Shown here piece by piece: positions 8,743 to 17,001 of a DNA stretch of 39,637 nt (the stretch's first letter is position 1; each line of letters opens with the position of its first letter). The notes beneath the pieces are model-generated. The model was not told the DNA's origin, ran no database searches, and saw nothing but the letters and a program-made list of their open reading frames with translations. Source of the stretch: Gammaproteobacteria bacterium. GTDB lineage: Bacteria; Pseudomonadota; Gammaproteobacteria; Acidiferrobacterales; SPGG2. Position numbers and translations under genes: made by a program. Location of the stretch: NCBI GenBank assembly GCA_029861845.1, contig JAOTYM010000032.1, positions 1-39,637 of the forward strand, given 5' to 3'.

Positions 8743-9330
8743 CTAGAATGTAAAGGCAGGTCCGGCGCCGACGCTCCACAATATTACCGTAGCGGCTAGC
8801 AGGCCTACCAACATCACCAGCCCCACCGCTAATACGGCGCTGGAAAACAGGAAGCCACGCTCCCTGGAAATGCCCATCATGATGGGCAGACCGGTATAGA
8901 GGAGATAAACGGTATAGGCGAGCGCCGGCAGGCCAATAATAAAATTCAACCACAAGATCGGATATAGCATCATGATGCCTATTAGAAACAACGGCGTGGC
9001 GGTGTGGGCAGAAAGTGCGATGCACTGCGATAGCGGTTGCTTGCTGCCATACGTTTGCCCCATCCAGTGAATCAGCGCACCGACCGTAAAGACCGCCACC
9101 AACATAGTGACGTAAAAGATAATAGCAATTGTCAATGCACTCTCATGGGTGAGTCTTGTCACCTCACTGGTAGCAATGCGCCATCCGACCTTGGTGGTTC
9201 CGAAATACCCCGCAACCGCGGGGATCGCCGCTAACAGTAGCACGTGTGAAAGAAGACTCTTGGTAATCGAGGATTGCTCTTGGCGCACCTTTTTCCATTC
9301 CTCCTCGGGATGCGCCAACAGCCCAGACAT
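8743..9330 (-). CDS. Yip1-family membrane protein
   Basis: A 195-residue membrane protein with about five hydrophobic helices and the short N-terminal signature HPEEEWKKVRQEQSS typical of bacterial Yip1-domain proteins. The molecular function of this bacterial family is not known. It is 83 bases upstream of ccoN on the same strand and is the gene nearest the divergent cco promoter region, so it may be co-transcribed with the oxidase. The ATG has no strong ribosome-binding site, but an in-frame stop two codons upstream leaves no longer option. Confidence 0.75.
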   Translation of the reverse strand: MSGLLAHPEEEWKKVRQEQSSITKSLLSHVLLLAAIPAVAGYFGTTKVGWRIATSEVTRLTHESALTIAIIFYVTMLVAVFTVGALIHWMGQTYGSKQPLSQCIALSAHTATPLFLIGIMMLYPILWLNFIIGLPALAYTVYLLYTGLPIMMGISRERGFLFSSAVLAVGLVMLVGLLAATVILWSVGAGPAFTF

Positions 9331-9504
9331 GACTTAGAATCATTATCTTCTCACAGTTATCCGCCGCGGATTCTCGGGTGAAGATCATCGCGGTGGTGAG
9401 AACGATCTGGAATCTTATGATGAACCGCAACCATTCTTAATTCAAGCGACAAATTAGTCATAACGCCGCTTGAAAAAACATAAGCATATCGTTAAGTTAA
9501 CATC

Positions 9505-9518
9505 TTAATCCATGTCAA
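9505..9518. promoter_or_regulatory. Degenerate FNR-type box between divergent cco arms
   Basis: TTAATCCATGTCAA fits TTGAT-N4-ATCAA with two mismatches. It lies in the 275-base gap between the Yip1/ccoN arm and ccoI, about 95 bases before ccoI and 180 bases before the Yip1 gene. Function is inferred from position and from the known FNR/ANR control of cco genes. Confidence 0.4.
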
Positions 9519-9605
9519 GACTAAAGCGCAGCGCTAGTCGCAGACTTGACGGGTCAGTTTCACAGGACCTTACATCACACGTCTTAACACGCCGGTAACC
9601 GTTAC

Positions 9606-12116
9606 ATGGCGAGCGATTTTACCCAGTCCGCAACCACGGCCGCGTTCGACTCCACGCCAGCAGCGGATTGCTTTCATTGTGGCCTACCAGTTCCGGATGG
9701 ATCGGATTTCACTGTCCAGTTCGAAGGTGAGACCCGCCCGTTATGCTGCAAGGGCTGCGAAGCAGTAGCTGAGGCCATTATCGCCGGGGGCCTGTCGAAC
9801 TTTTATAAGTTTCGCACGCGGCCAGCCGTAACCGGTCGCGAGGTTGTGCCGGCGTATCTACGTCAGGCCGAGAGCTATGATCATCCCCAGGCGCAGAAGA
9901 GCTTCGTACGCACTGAAGATAATGCGACCCGAGAGGCCTCACTGATCCTGGAAGGCATTGTTTGCGCTGCCTGCGCATGGCTTATCGAGCGACATATCGC
10001 GGCGTTACCCGGGGTGTCGCGGGTACAGATCAATTACGGCAACCACCGCGCACGCGTGAACTGGGACGACGCGCGCATTCATCTAAGCCACATCATTAAA
10101 GCGGTGGCTCGCATCGGTTACCGCGCCTACCCCTATGACCCTAGCCACCACGAACAAATCCTCGAGAATGCGCGAAAACTGCATCTGCGGCGACTCGGCG
10201 TCGCCGGGGTGATGGGGATGCAAGTAATGATATTGGCAGTGGCGCTGTATGCGGGGGGATGGTCGGGCATCGAACAGGAGTTCCACGATTTTTTCCGCAT
10301 TCTGAGCCTTATACTTACCGTGCCGGTCGTACTGTATTCTGGTCAACCTTTCTTTCAGTCGGCCTGGCGTGATCTTAAGAACCTACAGCCCGGCATGGAT
10401 GTGCCGGTTTCCTTGGGCATCGCCATAGCATTCATAGCCAGTGCGTGGGCCGCCATCAATGGAACTGGTCACGTCTATTTTGACTCGGTCGTTATGTTCG
10501 TATTCCTCTTGTTGACCGCACGCTACTTTGAGATGGTTGCGCGCAAGCGCGCGACCGAGGCCTGCGGATCACTGGTGCACCCGGTCCCTGAGTTAGCAAC
10601 ACGCCTAGCTCAATCGGGACAAACCCATGAAGAAGAGCACGTGTCGGTTAACGAATTGAGGTTTGGCGATTGTGTACTGGTGCGCCCGGGTGAAACTGTG
10701 CCGATTGACGGCCACATCGTTGACGGTCACTCGACCGTTGACGAATCATTGTTGACCGGTGAATCGATGCCACTGCCCAAAACGCCAGGCCAATCACTTC
10801 TAGCCGGGAGCATCAATATAGAAAGCCCGCTAACAATCAAAGCGGAAAGGCTTGGTCCAGATACGCGACTAGCCGCCATCGTGCGACTGCTAGACCGGGC
10901 GCAAAGCGAGAAACCCCCTATTGCAAGAATGGCGGACCGCGTGGCATCTTGGTTTGTCACCGCGGTGTTAGTGCTGGCCGCTGTCGTGGCTAGCTATTGG
11001 TGGTACGTCGATCCACAGCAGTGGCTACCTATCACCATTGCGGTTCTCGTTATCACTTGCCCCTGCGCGCTCTCACTTGCCACACCGGCGGCGATTACCG
11101 CGGCCACCGGCCGGCTAACGCGCTTGGGCCTGCTCGTCACTCGGGGTCATGCCCTTGAACGCCTCGCGCGCACGACCTATTTTGTATTCGACAAAACCGG
11201 CACGCTCACGTGCGGCCGGCTTCGCTTAGTGGAAACACAGGTATTCTCTGCCATGGACGCGCACACATGCCAGCGCTATGCGATAAGCCTTGAACAATAT
11301 TCAGAGCACCCGATTGCCAAGGCCTTGTTCGACGCCTGTGCCAATCATCGGCGGTTGCCGGTAGCCAAACCCAGCGCTACACCTGGTCGTGGCGTACAGG
11401 GGCTCATTGGTGGCAAGCGCTTCGTACTCGGTACACCCGAGTTTGTGCATCGGCAGACGGGCTTGGCCTTGGAGGGTAATGAGTTGGCTCGCCTATATGA
11501 ACAAGACTGTACCATCGTGCTCTTGGCTTCTGACGACATCGTACATGCAGCGTTTCTGTTGTTGGACGAAATTCGGCCCGGTGCTCGCGACCTGATCGAT
11601 ACCCTCAATGCCAGCGGGAAAACCGTGATGCTGATGACGGGGGATCATGAGCAAGCTGCACGGTATGTTGCTGATCGGATCGGCATCCACCACGTCAATT
11701 GGGACCTAACCCCCGAGATCAAGCTTGAACAAATAAGGATGCTACAGAAACAGGGCCAAATCGTGGCGATGGTCGGAGACGGCGTGAACGACGCGCCGGT
11801 GTTGGCCCAGGCCGATAGCTCGATTGCGATGGGCGGTGGTACTCGGCTAGCGGCGGTGGCGGCAGATATGATTCTGTTGTCGGAACAGCTGCCACATCTC
11901 GCTTCTGCTATCGAAATCGCGGACAAGACATTGAAGATCATTCGTCAGAATATGACGTGGGCCGTTTTGTACAATGTCATTGCGGTGCCGGCGGCGGCGC
12001 TGGGATTTGTCGCTCCATGGATAGCGGTGCTTGGTATGTCGGCAAGCTCGCTGCTGGTAGTCGCCAACGCCCTGCGTCTGGTAGGGGGTGGTACGCGCCA
12101 AGGTCTCGTGAACTGA
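9606..12116 (+). CDS. ccoI: Cu(+)-exporting P-type ATPase CcoI/FixI
   Basis: An 836-residue P1B-type ATPase supplying copper to the cbb3 oxidase. The N-terminus has the CcoI-specific cysteine-rich zinc-finger-like segment (Cys22, Cys25, Cys47, Cys48, Cys51), then a heavy-metal-associated domain with GIVCAACAWLIE (Cys120, Cys123). Further along are TGES near 384 (actuator), the transmembrane copper site CPC at 485-487, DKTGTLT from 529 (phosphorylated Asp) and GDGVNDAP from 724. All catalytic motifs are intact. It begins an operon with ccoS and lies opposite the ccoNOQP arm, across a shared 275-base intergenic region. Confidence 0.96.
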   Translation: MASDFTQSATTAAFDSTPAADCFHCGLPVPDGSDFTVQFEGETRPLCCKGCEAVAEAIIAGGLSNFYKFRTRPAVTGREVVPAYLRQAESYDHPQAQKSFVRTEDNATREASLILEGIVCAACAWLIERHIAALPGVSRVQINYGNHRARVNWDDARIHLSHIIKAVARIGYRAYPYDPSHHEQILENARKLHLRRLGVAGVMGMQVMILAVALYAGGWSGIEQEFHDFFRILSLILTVPVVLYSGQPFFQSAWRDLKNLQPGMDVPVSLGIAIAFIASAWAAINGTGHVYFDSVVMFVFLLLTARYFEMVARKRATEACGSLVHPVPELATRLAQSGQTHEEEHVSVNELRFGDCVLVRPGETVPIDGHIVDGHSTVDESLLTGESMPLPKTPGQSLLAGSINIESPLTIKAERLGPDTRLAAIVRLLDRAQSEKPPIARMADRVASWFVTAVLVLAAVVASYWWYVDPQQWLPITIAVLVITCPCALSLATPAAITAATGRLTRLGLLVTRGHALERLARTTYFVFDKTGTLTCGRLRLVETQVFSAMDAHTCQRYAISLEQYSEHPIAKALFDACANHRRLPVAKPSATPGRGVQGLIGGKRFVLGTPEFVHRQTGLALEGNELARLYEQDCTIVLLASDDIVHAAFLLLDEIRPGARDLIDTLNASGKTVMLMTGDHEQAARYVADRIGIHHVNWDLTPEIKLEQIRMLQKQGQIVAMVGDGVNDAPVLAQADSSIAMGGGTRLAAVAADMILLSEQLPHLASAIEIADKTLKIIRQNMTWAVLYNVIAVPAAALGFVAPWIAVLGMSASSLLVVANALRLVGGGTRQGLVN

Positions 12117-12119
12117 ACC

Positions 12120-12311
12120 ATGGATATTCTCTATCTGCTTATACCGCTGGCACTGGTGCTGGTGGTGCTCATCGCGCTGGCGTTTCTCTGGAGTATCCGA
12201 TCCGGCCAGTTCGACGATCTGGAAGGCCCCGCCCACAGAATCCTGATGGATGAAGATGAGCCGATCGCCGCCAACCACAACCAGGACACAACCCCGTCGC
12301 CCAGGCGATAA
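12120..12311 (+). CDS. ccoS: cbb3 oxidase maturation protein CcoS
   Basis: A 63-residue single-span protein, MDILYLLIPLALVLVVLIAL onward. It has the CcoS signature FLWSIRSGQFDDLEGPAHRI followed by MDEDEP and a polar tail. CcoS is needed for cofactor insertion into the cbb3 oxidase. It starts 3 bases after the ccoI stop. Confidence 0.95.
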   Translation: MDILYLLIPLALVLVVLIALAFLWSIRSGQFDDLEGPAHRILMDEDEPIAANHNQDTTPSPRR

Positions 12312-12348
12312 CCAGCCAGACGTCCAGTGCTGGCGCCCCCGGATAGTG

Positions 12349-12362
12349 TTGATTTAGATCAA
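12349..12362 (+). promoter_or_regulatory. FNR/ANR box before hemN
   Basis: TTGATTTAGATCAA is a perfect dyad about 145 bases upstream of the hemN ATG, in the ccoS-hemN gap. hemN is a standard FNR/ANR target. Confidence 0.8.
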
Positions 12363-12499
12363 GGATTTTCCAGTGTCTTTGGGGGTATGTTTCTCCGCCG
12401 CGAAGAAAAGTAGTGTCAATTGCGACAGCCGCCCGACGGGTACCGGCGTCAAAACCGATATGTACCCAGCGCACCCTGAGCATTGTTAGGACTGCATAA

Positions 12500-13867
12500 A
12501 TGAATACAGCTTGGCAAGAATCCGTGACTTTCGACGTCGAACTGATGCGTAAATACGACACGGCAGGCCCACACTACACATCCTATCCAAGCGCGGTGCA
12601 GTTCGACGAGCGATTCGGCGAAATCGAATATCGCGATTATGCGCAGCATAGCAATGGTGATCCGATACCACGCCCACTTTCGTTGTATTTTCACATCCCA
12701 TTCTGCGCCACTATCTGTTACTACTGCGCATGTGACAAGATCGTGACCAAGAATCGTGCACGGGCGACGGCGTATGTTGAGCGACTAAGAAATGAAATAG
12801 CCCTACAAGGAAGATTGTTTGACCGAGATCGGCCTGTCAACCAACTCCATTGGGGAGGCGGTACGCCTACGTTTCTTGATCTTGAACAGATACGTGGATT
12901 AATGAAAGTCACGGGCGAACACTTTAGTCTGCGAACCGACGATGGCCGAGACTTTGGGATTGAGATCGATCCACGCGAGGTCGATGCCTCTGATATCGGA
13001 CTATTGTGTGGCATCGGTTTCAATCGAATCAGTCTCGGAGTTCAGGACTTCGACCCGAATGTACAGAAGGCAGTTAACCGCATCCAATCCGAAGAACACA
13101 CCTACGCGACCATCGATGCGGCGAGGCGCCATAAGTTCAAATCCATCAATGTCGATCTCATCTATGGTCTGCCGTTTCAAAACGTTGAAAGCTTCAGCCG
13201 AACTTTAGACAAGGTGGTAGACGCTAATCCCGATCGCATCTCCGTATTCAATTACGCCCACTTGCCAGACCGCTTTAAGGCCCAGCAACAAATCGACGCG
13301 GCTGCCTTACCCTCCCCTTCGGAGAAATTATCGATCTTGCAAAACACGGTCATGCATTTGACGTCGGCGGGTTACGCGTACATCGGAATGGAACACTTTG
13401 CTAAGCCGGACGATGGCCTCACGAAGGCTCAGACCAGTTACACACTGTGTCGCAACTTCCAAGGTTACTCTACACATGGGGATTGTGATTTGATTGGGTT
13501 AGGTGTGACCGCGATAGGGATGGTCGGTGACAGTTACTCTCAGAACGCTCACGGGCTGGATGAATATTACGATCGTATTGATCACGGCCGTCTTGCCGTG
13601 AATCGGGGTGTTGCACTTGCACCCGATGACAAACTGCGGCGCGCCATAATCTTGCAGCTCATTTGCCATTTTCAACTAGACATCAAAGCAGTCGAACGAA
13701 AATGGGACATCAAATTTACTGACTACTTTGCAGCTGAAATGCCAGTGCTAAAGACAATGAGGTTAGATGGCTTGCTCGCACTGAGCGAGGATATGCTTTA
13801 TGTGCTGCCAACTGGTCGACTATTGATTCGCAACATCTGCATGGCGTTCGACAGGTATGTGGGCTAA
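12500..13867 (+). CDS. hemN: Oxygen-independent coproporphyrinogen III oxidase/dehydrogenase
   Basis: A 455-residue radical SAM enzyme that decarboxylates coproporphyrinogen III to protoporphyrinogen IX without oxygen, for heme synthesis under anoxia. The SAM-cluster cysteines are Cys69, Cys73 and Cys76 in HIPFCATICYYCACDK, with the extra HemN cysteine at 78. GGGTPTFL follows, then the GYSTHGDCDLIGLGVTAIG region near residue 325. The N-terminal motif KYDTAGPHYTSYPSAVQF is typical of true HemN rather than HemW. It is downstream of a perfect FNR box and of ccoS. Heme supply for the many cytochromes here is the obvious job. Confidence 0.97.
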   Translation: MNTAWQESVTFDVELMRKYDTAGPHYTSYPSAVQFDERFGEIEYRDYAQHSNGDPIPRPLSLYFHIPFCATICYYCACDKIVTKNRARATAYVERLRNEIALQGRLFDRDRPVNQLHWGGGTPTFLDLEQIRGLMKVTGEHFSLRTDDGRDFGIEIDPREVDASDIGLLCGIGFNRISLGVQDFDPNVQKAVNRIQSEEHTYATIDAARRHKFKSINVDLIYGLPFQNVESFSRTLDKVVDANPDRISVFNYAHLPDRFKAQQQIDAAALPSPSEKLSILQNTVMHLTSAGYAYIGMEHFAKPDDGLTKAQTSYTLCRNFQGYSTHGDCDLIGLGVTAIGMVGDSYSQNAHGLDEYYDRIDHGRLAVNRGVALAPDDKLRRAIILQLICHFQLDIKAVERKWDIKFTDYFAAEMPVLKTMRLDGLLALSEDMLYVLPTGRLLIRNICMAFDRYVG

Positions 13868-13914
13868 AAAAAAGACTAAGGCGAGGTTTTGGCGAATTAT
13901 CTGATGCTTGGACT

Positions 13915-14625
13915 CTAGCTCTCTCCCGGCGGGGGTCGATGAATCAGACCACGTAGCGCTTGTACATCACGCAAGATTATGTGGTTCGCATGAACATCAA
14001 TGAGACTACTGTTGCGCAGCTTTGCCAGGATCCGGGACAGTGTTTCTGGCTGCATGGCGAGTCGACCCGCGATAGCACTCTTCGGTGTGGTCAGCAAGAC
14101 TTCCGGGGATTCCTGAATATCTCGTGGGATCTGCTCAAGCAAGTAAGCAACCAAACGGTAAGTCGCGCTTTGCAGGGTTAGGCTTTCTATTTGGTTAACC
14201 AACATGTGCAGCCGGCGGCTCAACGATGCCAGCATCCCAAAGCAAGCATCGGCCGAACTAGTTAGGAGTTCGCGGAAAGGTGCATAGTGAAAGGCAAATA
14301 AGCGACTGTCGTGAATCGCCTGTGCACTCACCGGATAGCGGCCCTCAGTACCCATAAATAGCACCGCCTCGGCAAAAGTCTGACCCGGTTGCGTGATTTC
14401 TATGATCTTTTCATCACCCTCCGGGGACACACGGAAGAGTTTCATGAGCCCCTCCCGCAGCAAAAAGAAACGCTCAGCGCGCTGACCATGCGAAAACAAT
14501 ATCTCCCCCGCTCCAAGTCGGACTTGCTGCGCGCTCTTGATCAGACTCTGTAGATGTTCGTCGGACACTTGCGAGAACAGGTAGGCCCGGCGCAGCTCGG
14601 CCGCATAGCCTTGAACTTCATCCAT
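13915..14625 (-). CDS. Dnr-like Crp/Fnr-family regulator
   Basis: A 236-residue Crp/Fnr-family regulator without the FNR cysteine cluster. The sensor fold contains EKIIEITQPGQTFAEAVLFM and an SRLFAFHYAPFRELL segment. The helix-turn-helix includes IAGRLAMQPETLSRILAKLR. This pattern (TFAEA.MFM and QPET.SRI) closely recalls Pseudomonas Dnr, a heme-dependent nitric oxide sensor that recognises FNR-like sites. NO sensing is therefore an inference. The ATG at 14625 is preferred over a TTG ten codons upstream, though neither has a strong ribosome-binding site. It ends 48 bases after hemN, convergently, and stands about 1.6 kb from the sNOR-like operon it could control. Confidence 0.85.
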   Translation of the reverse strand: MDEVQGYAAELRRAYLFSQVSDEHLQSLIKSAQQVRLGAGEILFSHGQRAERFFLLREGLMKLFRVSPEGDEKIIEITQPGQTFAEAVLFMGTEGRYPVSAQAIHDSRLFAFHYAPFRELLTSSADACFGMLASLSRRLHMLVNQIESLTLQSATYRLVAYLLEQIPRDIQESPEVLLTTPKSAIAGRLAMQPETLSRILAKLRNSSLIDVHANHIILRDVQALRGLIHRPPPGES

Positions 14626-14835
14626 CGCGCCATCATAACCGTTTACGGCCGCCAATTGACCCAGATCAAGGCAAATCCAGGCCCGACTCGCAAGAATTGC
14701 TTGGTTTCAGAGGCGTAGCTGACATGCGTGTCCGGCCCGGCACAGACCGGCGCCGGAAAAAATACGGTTGCACGCAACACCCACGCGGATCGACAGGCAT
14801 GCCTTCCAGCCCATGGGGCTTGGACATAGACATCA

Positions 14836-15087
14836 ATGAAGGTACAGTTACTGGTCTCGAGCTGGAGTCCTTCGTGCCAGCGGGCGCGACAAGTCTGGCG
14901 TGAGCTGGCCGATGAGGAACAGTTCACGCTGGACGTCATGGATGTGGCACAAAAAGAAGGTGAGGCGCTGATTGGTCGTTTGAAGCTTACGACCATCCCC
15001 GCCCTGCTGATCGATGACAAGCTGATCGCGATCGGCGTGCAGAGTAAAGAGGAGGCACGAAGTATCGTCAACGCCGCTCGTCATTAA
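14836..15087 (+). CDS. Thioredoxin-fold small protein
   Basis: An 83-residue protein with the thioredoxin-like pattern: a first strand (MKVQLLVSSW), a single cysteine in SPSCQRARQVWRELAD where CxxC normally occurs, the cis-proline motif TTIPALLIDDKLIAIG, and a C-terminal helix. The CxxC is reduced to SPSC, so a classical dithiol reaction is unlikely. It could be a monothiol-like redox protein or an adaptor. The ATG has only a weak ribosome-binding site. It lies upstream of the c5-type cytochrome on the same strand. Confidence 0.65.
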   Translation: MKVQLLVSSWSPSCQRARQVWRELADEEQFTLDVMDVAQKEGEALIGRLKLTTIPALLIDDKLIAIGVQSKEEARSIVNAARH

Positions 15088-15161
15088 CGCCACTGAACGT
15101 TTGAGTTTTTGTTCCGCCGCGGCGGACGTAGATAATGCAACTAATTAAGGAGTAGACACCA

Positions 15162-15491
15162 ATGAAAGGCAGTCGTGGGCATCCGCCGGTAAGAAACGTT
15201 CTCTTGATGGGCACGGTATTGGGGGCACTGACATTCAGCGGCTCTGTCGCCGCCGACGGTGAAGCGACCTACAATTCCGCATGCGTGGTGTGTCACGCCG
15301 CCGGGGTCGCGGGGGCCCCGATGCTAGGTGACAAGGCGGCCTGGGCGGCTCGTATCGCCAAGGGCAAAGACAGCTTGTACCAGAGCTCACTCAAGGGCCT
15401 CAACGCAATGCCCCCAAAAGGTGGCAATGCAAGTCTGAGCGATGCGGACGTCCAAGCGGCGGTCGATTATATGATATCGAAGGCGCAGTAA
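15162..15491 (+). CDS. Cytochrome c5-type monoheme protein
   Basis: A 109-residue protein with a signal peptide (cleavage near VAADG, residue 31) and one heme motif CVVCH (Cys41, Cys44, His45). The layout GEATYNSACVVCHAAGVAGA, then GDKAAWAARIAKGKDSLYQS, with a methionine in NAMPPKGGNASLSDADVQAA as likely axial ligand, is characteristic of the c5 group. These are soluble periplasmic electron carriers that donate to terminal oxidases and NO or nitrite reductases. An AAGGAG ribosome-binding site precedes the ATG. Confidence 0.93.
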   Translation: MKGSRGHPPVRNVLLMGTVLGALTFSGSVAADGEATYNSACVVCHAAGVAGAPMLGDKAAWAARIAKGKDSLYQSSLKGLNAMPPKGGNASLSDADVQAAVDYMISKAQ

Positions 15492-15516
15492 ATCACGGCG
15501 TTGTCCGGAGGGTCGC

Positions 15517-15900
15517 TTAAGGGACAATGTCGCCGAACGGAAACGGATTTCGCGTAATCGCGACGGCGACGATATAAAGAAAGACGGCGAGCGCGCCGCA
15601 CCAGGCGGTCATTCTAACGATACGGGTTGGACCCCACCTCAGCGCCACCATGCCCAGACCGATATAAGCCAATACGGCAATGAGTTTGGCCGACAACCAC
15701 GCATGGGTGCCAGGAAACTGTTGAATGCGAACGGCTAGTACGATGGCCGAAATCAGCAGTACAGTGTCAATACAATGTGGCGCAAGCTTGACCCAGGCCT
15801 TTCTCAACATGGATGAGTCCATTAACATCCATATGCCGCGGGTGAAGAAAAATAGAAACGTTAGAATTGCACTGCCAATATGAATATATTTCCATGTCAT
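15517..15900 (-). CDS. SirB2-family membrane protein
   Basis: A 127-residue integral membrane protein with four helices and the SirB family opening MTWKYIHIGSAILTFLFFFT followed by RGIWMLMDS. The conserved His in the first helix and the KLAPHCIDTVLLISAI segment fit the family. Despite the name, taken from an invasion-regulator locus, the biochemical role is unknown; conserved histidines suggest heme or quinone contact. It converges with the cytochrome c5 gene, and its ATG interlocks with the ATG of the divergent gene at 15899. Confidence 0.88.
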   Translation of the reverse strand: MTWKYIHIGSAILTFLFFFTRGIWMLMDSSMLRKAWVKLAPHCIDTVLLISAIVLAVRIQQFPGTHAWLSAKLIAVLAYIGLGMVALRWGPTRIVRMTAWCGALAVFLYIVAVAITRNPFPFGDIVP

Positions 15901-16081
15901 GGAAGCTGTCTACTATACGATCACTGCCGTAGCGTTATATTTCATTTCTGATTGGCTTCTACAGCGCATTGAGATCGCGGCTGGCCGTCGCTTCGACCAG
16001 CGTACCCTCATTTTCTTTGCCATTCTGCTCAGCCTAGCGCTGATAAGTTTCGCTGGGATTCGCTCGATAATAGCCCCGTAA
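15899..16081 (+). CDS. Small two-helix membrane protein, unknown
   Basis: A 60-residue protein with an N-terminal helix (YYTITAVALYFISDWLLQRI), a basic loop (AAGRRFDQR) and a second helix (TLIFFAILLSLALISFAGI). Composition and topology look like a real small membrane protein rather than a chance frame. I cannot assign a function. Its ATG overlaps the start codon of the oppositely oriented SirB2 gene (CATG at 15898-15901), and no ribosome-binding site is evident, so translation may be leaderless or weak. Confidence 0.6.
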   Translation: MEAVYYTITAVALYFISDWLLQRIEIAAGRRFDQRTLIFFAILLSLALISFAGIRSIIAP

Positions 16082-16173
16082 TACCACAACTCCACCCACC
16101 CCGGCGAGGGTCGGACGGACTAGAGACCCCTCGCTAGCTTGCCGCCAATACTTAGATCGCGGCCAAACCCCAC

Positions 16174-16187
16174 TTGATCTAGGTCAA
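16174..16187 (+). promoter_or_regulatory. FNR/Dnr-type box before the sNOR-like operon
   Basis: TTGATCTAGGTCAA has one mismatch to TTGAT-N4-ATCAA. It is centred about 80 bases upstream of the first ATG of the heme-copper operon. Either the FNR protein or the Dnr-like regulator could bind it. Confidence 0.75.
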
Positions 16188-16259
16188 GGCACCACCGCCC
16201 AAAAGCGCTTTCAATGCCGCCCTAAGGCACGGCTCCGCTCAGAAAAGGAGGACTTCAAC

Positions 16260-16442
16260 ATGACCGAGTCAGAAGAAAACACCAACCCATCCACACCGGG
16301 CGGCGAGGATGAACGTATCCCAGTCATGCAACGGCTGCTCGATAATCCATTCTTGTTACTGTTCCTGGGCGTCACTATTCCGACCGTGTTTTATGTCATC
16401 TGGGGCGTAATGGAAATCGTCACGATTCCAATCGCGAAGTAA
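16260..16442 (+). CDS. Heme-copper oxidoreductase small subunit (IIa-like)
   Basis: A 60-residue protein with a polar, acidic N-terminus and one membrane helix (FLLLFLGVTIPTVFYVIWGV). It is the first gene of the heme-copper operon, 14 bases before the CuA subunit. Position and size match the single-helix subunit IIa of B-type (ba3-like) oxidases, which supplies a helix missing from a short subunit II. An AAAAGGAGGA ribosome-binding site precedes the ATG. The subunit IIa assignment rests mainly on context, because such small proteins have little sequence signature. Confidence 0.75.
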   Translation: MTESEENTNPSTPGGEDERIPVMQRLLDNPFLLLFLGVTIPTVFYVIWGVMEIVTIPIAK

Positions 16443-16456
16443 AAGGGGGGGAAATC

Positions 16457-16990
16457 ATGGCTGTCGTACCTCCAACTGAACGCATATGGTGGAAGGAGCG
16501 CATCGCCAAGGTCGAAATCATGTGGGTGGCCATCGCCTTCTTGTGGGGCCTGGTCATGTTTTTCATGATGATCTATTGGCATGGCGCAGGTAAGCAGAAC
16601 ATTTCTAATGAGGCCTATCGCACCGATCCCGCTGTATTCGCGCAAAAGGCACAGGCCATGGCGGAGCAATACAAGGTGCGCGAGGAGGCCGGGATTCCGG
16701 TTGTGCATCCACCCCCCGGTAGTGACGTATATCTGATCGCGCGCCTATGGCAATGGTGGCCGATCCTTGAGCTCGAAAAAGATAAGGCTTACCGGCTGCA
16801 CCTCATGTCTATGGACTGGCAGCATGGTTTTTCTGCCCAGCCAGTCAACCTCAACCTACAGATTCACCCAAACTATGACATGGTGCTCACCGTCACGCCC
16901 GATCAGGCGGGGGAGTTCGGTATCATTTGTAACGAATATTGCGGCATTGGCCACCACACCATGGTGGGCAGACTCTACGTGAAAGAGTAA
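16457..16990 (+). CDS. Heme-copper oxidoreductase subunit II with CuA site
   Basis: A 177-residue membrane-anchored cupredoxin. One helix near residues 20-40 precedes a periplasmic CuA domain with all ligands visible: His123 in MDWQHGFSAQ, then Cys158, Glu160, Cys162, His166 and Met169 in CNEYCGIGHHTM. It should accept electrons from a soluble cytochrome c. A complete CuA site next to a tyrosine-less subunit I is the combination reported for sNOR (NorS/NorY) enzymes; ordinary cNOR uses a cytochrome c subunit instead. It has a GGGGG-rich ribosome-binding site and lies 11 bases before subunit I. Confidence 0.9.
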   Translation: MAVVPPTERIWWKERIAKVEIMWVAIAFLWGLVMFFMMIYWHGAGKQNISNEAYRTDPAVFAQKAQAMAEQYKVREEAGIPVVHPPPGSDVYLIARLWQWWPILELEKDKAYRLHLMSMDWQHGFSAQPVNLNLQIHPNYDMVLTVTPDQAGEFGIICNEYCGIGHHTMVGRLYVKE

Positions 16991-17001
16991 AGGGGGCGAC
17001 C

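Noticed and set aside
9594..9605. GGTAACCGTTAC resembling the enhancer dyads at 31 kb
   Set aside because: The half-sites are in the opposite order, and it overlaps the ccoI ribosome-binding region without a sigma54-type element.
12169..12561. Open frame on the minus strand over ccoS and the hemN promoter
   Set aside because: It covers an FNR box and two well-supported plus-strand genes, and its sequence is not protein-like.
14643..15071. Open frame on the minus strand over the thioredoxin-fold gene
   Set aside because: Composition is rich in Ser, Ala and Arg with no recognisable fold, whereas the plus frame shows a thioredoxin-like pattern including a cis-proline loop.
15113..15126. Perfect palindrome TCCGCCGCGGCGGA as a terminator
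   Set aside because: There is no loop and no T tract on either side. It may be a binding site, but nothing else supports it.
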